Origin: Nocardioides campestrisoli | GTDB lineage: Bacteria; Actinomycetota; Actinomycetes; Propionibacteriales; Nocardioidaceae | Assembly: GCF_013624435.2 (NCBI RefSeq) | Contig: NZ_CP061768.1 | Coordinates: forward strand, 186,001 to 250,000 | Length of the DNA stretch: 64,000 nt | Reading direction: 5' to 3' | In this document: positions 58,916 to 64,000 of the stretch, piece after piece | Numbering within the stretch: position 1 is the stretch's first letter | How the letters are laid out: every line of letters begins with the position of its first letter | Notes under the pieces: generated by a model | Databases searched by the model: none | Seen by the model: only the letters and a program-made list of their open reading frames with translations | What the model was told of the DNA's origin: nothing | Translations under genes and position numbers: made by a program

Positions 58916-59734
58916 TCACCCCAGCGCCTGCTCGGCCAGCGCCTCCACCGGGTCCAGCCTGGTCAGCTCCAGGGTCTCCAGGTCGACCATCACCGCCATG
59001 TCGTCGGGCACGGCGGTCCAGCCGGGCTCGTCGAGACCGCTGGAGATGATGGTCAGGCCGTCCTCGTCGGTGCGGTAGTCCATCGCGAAGTACTCCGTCA
59101 GGTGGCGGGGCGGGACGTCGTCCTCGTTGTCGAAGAGGTCGCGCAGGCCCTGGCGGGGCGAGGTGGCCCGGCTGTTGACGTGGATCGCGACCATGTGGGT
59201 CGGGGTCAGCATCAGCGCGTTGAGGCTGCAGTCCGGGAAGTCCCGGAGCAGGTGGCCCAGCGCGTGCCGAACCCCGCTCTCCACGTCGCCGTGCTCGTCG
59301 ACGGACTGCTTGACGAAGCGGAAGTACCGCTCGCTGTCGGTGTCACCGACCAGCGCCTCGCGGGTCTCGGGCTTGAGCAGCGACTCGAGCTCGCCGATCG
59401 GGGAGACGTGCCCGTTGTGCGCGAACGCGTAGTCGCCCTCGACGAACGGGTGGGTGTTCTCCGGGCGCACCGGGAGGCCGCCGGTGGCCCAGCGCAGGTG
59501 CACGAAGCCCGCGCGGCCCAGGGGCTTGCGGACCAGCTCGGCGTACTCCGGGTCGGTCGCCGCGGAGCCGGGCGAGGAGACCGAGTGGGTGCTGCCCTCC
59601 GGGTCCTGCCAGGCCATCCCCCAGCCGTCGGCGTGCACCGCGGTGAGCGCGGTGAAGCCCTCCAGGCCGTCCGGCCCCAGCAGCTCCTCCACCGAGGTCG
59701 GCGTACGTCGGACATAGCCCAGCAAGCGGCACAT
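58916..59734 (-). CDS. Class II glutamine amidotransferase
   Basis: This 272-residue enzyme starts MCRLLGYV, so the nucleophile is Cys2 of an Ntn fold as in YafJ and EgtC. The motifs 'HADGWGMAW', 'VHLRWATGGLPV', NTHPF and FAHNGHVS build the glutamine site. The protein has only the amidotransferase domain, so it must pass ammonia to another protein or hydrolyse an amide bond itself, as EgtC does in ergothioneine synthesis. It is divergent from a GCS2-family ligase, as would be expected if both act on gamma-glutamyl compounds, but no other egt gene is present here. GGAGGA lies before the ATG. Confidence 0.83.
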   Translation of the reverse strand: MCRLLGYVRRTPTSVEELLGPDGLEGFTALTAVHADGWGMAWQDPEGSTHSVSSPGSAATDPEYAELVRKPLGRAGFVHLRWATGGLPVRPENTHPFVEGDYAFAHNGHVSPIGELESLLKPETREALVGDTDSERYFRFVKQSVDEHGDVESGVRHALGHLLRDFPDCSLNALMLTPTHMVAIHVNSRATSPRQGLRDLFDNEDDVPPRHLTEYFAMDYRTDEDGLTIISSGLDEPGWTAVPDDMAVMVDLETLELTRLDPVEALAEQALG

Positions 59735-59847
59735 CAGGGGGTTCCTCCTCAGGTCGGATGTTCCCCACCCCGTGCCCGATCAGGGTCAGGTCATGAATCC
59801 CCCAGATGAGACGTTTCCCGACGCGGTGTCACGGGGTAAGAGGGCCC

Positions 59848-60966
59848 ATGCGAGCGATGGGTGTTGAGGAAGAGCTGCTGCTGGTCGACCCGACGACGGG
59901 AGCGCCGGCCCCGCGGGCGGCTCAGGTGCTGCGCGCCGCGGCCGTCCGCGAGGAGAACGATCCCGCGCCCGCCACCGAGGAGGGCGGGTCGCTGGGCCAC
60001 GAGCTGCAGAAGAGCCAGGTGGAGACCGACACCCCGCCGGAGGCCACGCTGGAGGGCCTCGAGTCGTCCCTGCGCGCCTGGCGCGAGCGGACCCGCGCGA
60101 GCGCCCTGGAGGTCGGCGCCCGGGTCCTGGCCACCGGCACCTCCCCGCTGGAGGGCCGCACCGGCCACCTCCGCACTCCGCGGTTCGACGCGATGGCGGC
60201 GCGCTACGGCCTGACCATGGCCGAGCAGCTGACCTGCGGGTGCCACGTGCACGTCGACGTGGAGGACGACGAGGAGGGCGTCGCGGTCCTGGACCGGATC
60301 CGGGTCTGGCTCCCGTCGCTGCTGGCGATCAGCGCCAACTCCCCGTGGGTCAACGGCGTCGACACGGCGTACGAGAGCTACCGCTCGCAGATGATGATCC
60401 GCTGGCCGAGCAGCGGCCCGACGCCGGTCTTCGGGTCGGTCAAGGCCTACCGGGCGCACGTGGACGCGATGCTCGCCACCGAGGTGCTGCTCGACGAGGG
60501 GATGGTCTACTCCGACGCGCGGGTCTCGGCGCAGCACCCGACCGTCGAGGTGCGCGCCGCCGACGTCTGCCTCGACGTGCGCGACACCGTGCTGGTGGCC
60601 GCGCTGAGCCGCGCGCTGGTCGAGACCGCGTCGCGGGAGTGGCGCGAGGGCCGGCCGGTGCCCACCGCGGAGGTGCCGGTGCTGCGGCTGGCGACCTGGC
60701 AGGCGGGCCGCTACGGCCTGACCGGAAACCTGGTCTGCCCGACCTCCTGCGTCCCGCGCTCGGCGCGCGCGGTGATCGACGGCCTGCTCGAGCACGTGGA
60801 CGGCGCCCTGGGCACGTACGGCGACCGCGAGGCTGTGCACGCCGGTGTCGCCCGGCTCTTCACCACCGGCACCGGATCGGCCCGCCAGCGCGAGCTGCTG
60901 GCCGGCTCCGACCCGGCGGCGGTGGTCTCCCACCTGGCGCGGATCACCTCGGGCGAGGAGGAGTAG
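59848..60966 (+). CDS. Glutamate--cysteine ligase family 2 (GCS2/YbdK-like)
   Basis: This 372-residue ATP-dependent carboxylate-amine ligase has the GCS2 features 'MGVEEELLLVDPTTGAPAPR', 'CGCHVHVDVEDDEEGVAVL', 'RPVPTAEVPVLRLATWQAGR' and 'YGLTGNLVCPTSC'. Such enzymes join glutamate and an amine or cysteine. The ATG at 59848 was chosen over an earlier ATG at 59806 because AGG stands before it and GCS2 homology starts close to it. It is divergent from a class II amidotransferase; a shared role in gamma-glutamyl metabolism is plausible but unproven. It converges with the MerR gene, 6 bases between stops. Confidence 0.88.
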   Translation: MRAMGVEEELLLVDPTTGAPAPRAAQVLRAAAVREENDPAPATEEGGSLGHELQKSQVETDTPPEATLEGLESSLRAWRERTRASALEVGARVLATGTSPLEGRTGHLRTPRFDAMAARYGLTMAEQLTCGCHVHVDVEDDEEGVAVLDRIRVWLPSLLAISANSPWVNGVDTAYESYRSQMMIRWPSSGPTPVFGSVKAYRAHVDAMLATEVLLDEGMVYSDARVSAQHPTVEVRAADVCLDVRDTVLVAALSRALVETASREWREGRPVPTAEVPVLRLATWQAGRYGLTGNLVCPTSCVPRSARAVIDGLLEHVDGALGTYGDREAVHAGVARLFTTGTGSARQRELLAGSDPAAVVSHLARITSGEEE

Positions 60967-60972
60967 GCCGGG

Positions 60973-61686
60973 TCAGCCGCTGCGTCGCCGGATGCCCTCG
61001 CGCTTGGCCTCGTCCATCGCGGCCTCGTAGGCCGAGACCAGGGAGGTGACCGAGAGCGGCTTGAGCCGCTCCACCACCTCCTGGAGCCGCTCCGGAGTCA
61101 TCCCGGACTCCTTGTACTTCGGCCAGACCATGGTGCGGAAGAGCTCGTAGAGCTCCTCGGCGATCTCCCGGCCGTGCCGGGCGTAGAGGTCGGTGGCCGC
61201 CTTCGCGGCCTCCACCGGGTAGCCGAGCTCGAGCAGGCCCAGGCCCACGGAGAGCTGGGAGACCGCGACGGTGAACCCGCCGTCCGCCGGCTCGACGATC
61301 CCGAGCTCCTGGAGGGTCGCTAGGTCGTCGGGGGAGAGCTCTCGGCCCGCCCGGCCCTCCAGCTCGGCGCGGGTCATCGGCACCGGGTGCTCGGCCATCC
61401 ACGGGGCGAGCATCGTGCGGTGCAGGGCGACGTCCTCGGCGGAGGCGTTCTCGGGGATGGAGGCGACGTACCGCTCGATCGCCGAGAGCGTGAGCCCGTG
61501 GCTCTGCAGCTCCTGCACCAGCTCGAGCCGGGCGACGTGGTCGGCGGTGTAGAAGCCCGAGCGACCCCGGCGGATCGGCGGGGGGACCAGGCCGCGGGAG
61601 GTGTAGAAGCGCACGTTGCGCACGCTCATCCCCACCCGCGCGGTCAGCTCCTCCAAGGTCAGCAGCCCTGCGGTGCGGTCGGACAC
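60973..61686 (-). CDS. MerR-family regulator of the beta-oxidation operon
   Basis: This 237-residue protein has an N-terminal MerR winged helix-turn-helix (LLTLEELTARVGMSVRNVRF then YTSRGLVPPP) and a dimerisation helix ('VARLELVQELQSHGLTLSAI'). A 100-residue C-terminal sensor domain with helical repeats follows; it lacks Cys residues, so a metal is unlikely and an acyl-CoA or similar molecule is more likely. The start is GTG at 61686 with AAGGGGG ahead. It is divergent from the thiolase gene, and a palindrome lies inside a 19-base-spaced promoter, as MerR proteins require. It may also act at the CoA-racemase gene (45101). Confidence 0.88.
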   Translation of the reverse strand: MSDRTAGLLTLEELTARVGMSVRNVRFYTSRGLVPPPIRRGRSGFYTADHVARLELVQELQSHGLTLSAIERYVASIPENASAEDVALHRTMLAPWMAEHPVPMTRAELEGRAGRELSPDDLATLQELGIVEPADGGFTVAVSQLSVGLGLLELGYPVEAAKAATDLYARHGREIAEELYELFRTMVWPKYKESGMTPERLQEVVERLKPLSVTSLVSAYEAAMDEAKREGIRRRSG

Positions 61687-61774
61687 CGGTCCACCCCCCT
61701 TCCTCTCTGTCCTGTCTCCGTGGCCTGCGTGGGCCTGTGTCGTGGATCACACCAGAACGACTTCCGATGTTCCC

Positions 61775-61806
61775 TTGACGATTGTGACAGTAAGAGTGTC
61801 ACAATC
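61775..61806 (+). promoter_or_regulatory. MerR-type promoter and operator for the thiolase operon
   Basis: The -35 TTGACG (61775-61780) and -10 CACAAT (61800-61805) are 19 bases apart, the overlong spacer typical of MerR-regulated promoters. The spacer holds GATTGTGACA (61780-61789) and TGTCACAATC (61797-61806), perfect 10-base arms with a 7-base centre. The MerR protein would twist the DNA so that RNA polymerase can use both elements. Confidence 0.8.
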
Positions 61807-61877
61807 AACGGACACCCAGCCACCGGCGGCGCGCCCGCGCCTCGCAGGGGGCACCACAGGCACGAGCAAGGACGGTC

Positions 61878-63089
61878 ATGGCAGAAGCATTCGTGTACGA
61901 CCACATCCGCACCCCGCGCGGCAAGGGCAAGGCCAACGGCACGCTGCACGAGGTCAAGCCCATCGACCTCGCCGTCGGACTGCTCGACGCCGTGCGCGAG
62001 CGCAACCCGGGACTCGACCCGGCGCGCGTCGACGACGTCGTCCTCGGCGTCGTCTCCCCGATCGGCGAGCAGGGTGCCGACATCGCCAAGACCGCGGCGC
62101 TCGCCGCCGGCTACCCCGACACCGTCGCGGGCGTGCAGCTCAACCGGTTCTGCGCCTCCGGCCTCGAGGCGGTCAACCAGGCGGCCTCGCGGGTCCGCGG
62201 CGGCTTCGAGGACCTGATCCTGGCCGGCGGCGTGGAGTCGATGAGCCGGGTGCCGATGGGCTCCGACGGCGGCGCCTGGGCGCAGGATCCGGCGACCGCG
62301 CTGAAGACCGGCTTCGTGCCCCAGGGCATCGGCGCCGACCTGATCGCCACCGTCGAGGGCTTCAGCCGCTCCGACGTCGACACCTACGCCGCGCAGTCGC
62401 ACGCCCGGGCCGCCAAGGCGTGGGCCAACGGCTACTTCGACAACGCCGTGGTGCCGGTGCGCGACCTCAACGGCCTGGTCGTGCTCGACCGGGACGAGAC
62501 CATCCGCCCCGACACCACCGCCGAGAGCCTCGCCGGCCTGCGGCCCTCGTTCGCCCAGATCGGCGCCGACGCCGGCTTCGACGAGGTCGCGCTGGAGAAG
62601 TACCACTGGCTCGAGCGGATCGACCACGTGCACCACGCGGGCAACTCCTCGGGCATCGTCGACGGCGCCGCGCTGATGGCGATCGGCTCCGAGCAGGTGG
62701 GCACCGACCTCGGTCTCACCCCGCGCGCCCGGATCATCTCCACGGCCGTCTCCGGCGCCGACCCGGTGATCATGCTGACCGGACCGGCGCCCGCCGCCCG
62801 CAAGGCGCTGGCCAAGGCCGGCCTCGAGGTCGGCGACATCGACCTCTTCGAGATCAACGAGGCGTTCGCCGCCGTCGCCATGCGCTTCATGCGCGACATG
62901 GGGATCGGCGACGACATCACCAACGTCAACGGCGGAGCCATCGCGATGGGCCACCCGCTGGGCGCCACCGGCGCGATGATCCTCGGCACGCTGATCGACG
63001 AGCTGGAGCGCCGCGGCCAGCGCCGCGGCCTCGCCACGCTCTGCGTCGGCGGCGGCATGGGCATCGCCACCATCGTCGAGCTGGTCTGA
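61878..63089 (+). CDS. fadA: Acetyl-CoA C-acyltransferase (thiolase)
   Basis: This 403-residue thiolase has the three family landmarks: the acyl-accepting Cys in [13 protein letters not shown], the motif '[20 protein letters not shown]' with its His, and the second Cys in TLCVGGGMG. It splits 3-ketoacyl-CoA in the last step of beta-oxidation. Its position before a FadB-type gene, with a MerR-regulated promoter, fits a degradative thiolase. AAGGA precedes the ATG. The 73-base gap to the next gene contains a palindromic repeat, so the operon may be partly attenuated there. Confidence 0.92.
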   Translation: MAEAFVYDHIRTPRGKGKANGTLHEVKPIDLAVGLLDAVRERNPGLDPARVDDVVLGVVSPIGEQGADIAKTAALAAGYPDTVAGVQLNRFCASGLEAVNQAASRVRGGFEDLILAGGVESMSRVPMGSDGGAWAQDPATALKTGFVPQGIGADLIATVEGFSRSDVDTYAAQSHARAAKAWANGYFDNAVVPVRDLNGLVVLDRDETIRPDTTAESLAGLRPSFAQIGADAGFDEVALEKYHWLERIDHVHHAGNSSGIVDGAALMAIGSEQVGTDLGLTPRARIISTAVSGADPVIMLTGPAPAARKALAKAGLEVGDIDLFEINEAFAAVAMRFMRDMGIGDDITNVNGGAIAMGHPLGATGAMILGTLIDELERRGQRRGLATLCVGGGMGIATIVELV

Positions 63090-63102
63090 CCCCTCCCTCC
63101 CC

Positions 63103-63140
63103 GGTGGTCGAGGAGGTCGCGCAGCGACCGTCTCGAGACC
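63103..63140. repeat. Palindromic intergenic repeat between fadA and fadB
   Basis: GGTCGC (63115-63120) pairs with GCGACC (63124-63129) around GCA, flanked by GGTGGTCGAG (63103-63112) and CTCGAGACC (63132-63140), which can pair in part. From memory, this GGTxGTCGAGG...CGACC...CTCGAGACC motif recurs in intergenic regions of Nocardioides and related genera as a REP-like repeat; that recollection is not checked here. Confidence 0.6.
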
Positions 63141-63162
63141 CCGCGAACCGAAAGGCTTTCCG

Positions 63163-64000
63163 TTGAGCACCACCCAGAACACCGAGCAGACCGCGGTCCG
63201 CTACGACAAGGACGCCGACGGCGTCGTCACCCTCACCATGGACGACCCGACGTCCAGCGCGAACACGATGAACGAGATCTACCAGCGCTCGATGGACGCG
63301 GCGGTCGACCGCCTCCACGACGAGGTCGCCGCCGACCCGCAGAGCGTGACCGGCGTGATCGTGACCAGCGCGAAGAAGACCTTCTTCGCCGGCGGCAACC
63401 TCAAGATGATGTCGAAGGCCACGAAGGCCGACGCCCCCCGGCTCTTCGAGGAGGTGGAGGGGATGAAGGCGACCCTGCGCCGCCTCGAGACCTTCCCGCG
63501 TCCCGTCGTCGCCGCGATCAACGGCGCCGCCCTCGGCGGCGGCCTGGAGATCGCCCTGGCCACCAACCACCGCATCGCCGTGGACGACAGCAAGATCAAG
63601 ATCGGGCTGCCCGAGGCGACCCTGGGCCTGCTGCCCGGCGGCGGCGGGGTCACCCGCACCGTGCGGATGTTCGGCCTCCAGACCGCGCTGATGGACGTGC
63701 TGCTCCAGGGCACCCAGTTCAACCCCGCCGCGGCGAAGGACAAGGGTCTGGTCGACGAGCTGGTCGCCACCCAGGACGAGCTGCTGCCGGCGGCCCGCGC
63801 GTGGCTGACCAGCGTCAAGGACGACGAGTCCGCGGCCGCGCAGCCGTGGGACCGTCCCGGCTACAAGATGCCCGGCGGAAACCCGAAGTCCCCGGCGATG
63901 GCGGCCTTCCTGCCCGCCTTCCCGGCGCTGCTGCGCAAGCAGCTCAAGGGTGCCGACTTCCCCGCGCAGAAGGCGATCCTCGCGGCCGCGGTCGAGGGTG
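63163..64000 (+). CDS. FadB/FadJ-type enoyl-CoA hydratase/3-hydroxyacyl-CoA dehydrogenase (partial)
   Basis: The gene runs off the right edge; about 279 residues are visible. The N-terminal enoyl-CoA hydratase domain is seen from '[10 protein letters not shown]' through the oxyanion hole '[13 protein letters not shown]' and '[20 protein letters not shown]', to '[20 protein letters not shown]' with the catalytic Glu. The dehydrogenase domain should follow outside the window. With fadA it forms the fatty acid oxidation complex. The start is TTG at 63163 with AAAGG upstream. It is cotranscribed with the thiolase. Confidence 0.88.
   Translation, partial: MSTTQNTEQTAVRYDKDADGVVTLTMDDPTSSANTMNEIYQRSMDAAVDRLHDEVAADPQSVTGVIVTSAKKTFFAGGNLKMMSKATKADAPRLFEEVEGMKATLRRLETFPRPVVAAINGAALGGGLEIALATNHRIAVDDSKIKIGLPEATLGLLPGGGGVTRTVRMFGLQTALMDVLLQGTQFNPAAAKDKGLVDELVATQDELLPAARAWLTSVKDDESAAAQPWDRPGYKMPGGNPKSPAMAAFLPAFPALLRKQLKGADFPAQKAILAAAVEG

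Noticed and set aside
1..64000. tRNA, rRNA, CRISPR and insertion sequences
   Set aside because: I looked in all gaps between genes and saw no cloverleaf, repeat array or transposase; a tRNAscan or IS search would be decisive.

Overview
The window is chromosomal DNA from a high-GC actinobacterium. Third codon positions are almost all G or C, GTG and TTG starts are common, several genes look leaderless, and the gene families (DUF222/HNH endonuclease, GAF-ANTAR protein, SCO6745-like protein, UvrA2-like ATPase, DUF1501/DUF1800 pair, LuxR-type two-component system) are typical of the Nocardioidaceae. Nocardioides or a close relative is my inference from this style; there is no rRNA gene to confirm it. 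I saw no tRNA, rRNA, CRISPR array, transposase or phage gene, and no gene-free stretch longer than about 300 bases.

Layout. Positions 1-580 have less biased codon use and hold the tail of an unidentified gene plus about 245 bases without a gene. From 576 to 9798 come a UvrA2-like ATPase, an NAD-dependent epimerase-like protein, small membrane and DUF1697 proteins, a Tat-exported sulfite-oxidase-like enzyme, a FUSC-type membrane protein and a tandem acetyltransferase. From 9925 to 16542 come a DeaD RNA helicase, a lipoprotein, a secreted amidase and a YceI protein; two related long palindromes lie here. From 16564 to 22976 are glmS, a succinate-semialdehyde-type dehydrogenase with a convergent TetR gene, a pirin, and a family 1 glycosidase with an altered acid/base residue. 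From 23020 to 28457 is a four-gene run of one sulfotransferase and three family 2 glycosyltransferases. From 28476 to 33491 is a minus-strand block (nuclease-like EEP protein, GAF-ANTAR, DUF2231, SCO6745-like, HNH protein under an SOS box). UDP-glucose dehydrogenase and a PadR-FadH operon follow.

The most interesting locus is 39064-44773. Six genes overlap by exactly 4 bases at every junction: a VanX-type D-Ala-D-Ala dipeptidase, an alanine-racemase-fold enzyme, a D-Ala-D-X ligase, a family 3 membrane acyltransferase, a histidine kinase and its LuxR-type response regulator. The parts match a D-Ala-D-Ser type vancomycin-resistance cluster with VanT split into two genes. The racemase and the ligase both carry non-canonical residues at the positions that set substrate choice. 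Function is unproven.

From 44781 to the right end are a small zinc-ribbon protein, an alpha-methylacyl-CoA racemase-like CoA enzyme, a heterodimeric ABC exporter, a flavin monooxygenase, DUF1501/DUF1800 proteins, a second DEAD-box helicase, a CPBP protease, a class II amidotransferase facing a GCS2-family ligase, and a MerR regulator facing a thiolase/FadB beta-oxidation operon. The MerR-type promoter before the thiolase and the promoter of the CoA racemase gene 16 kb away share one operator (GTGACA-N7-TGTCAC followed by AAT), which suggests a common acyl-CoA regulon.
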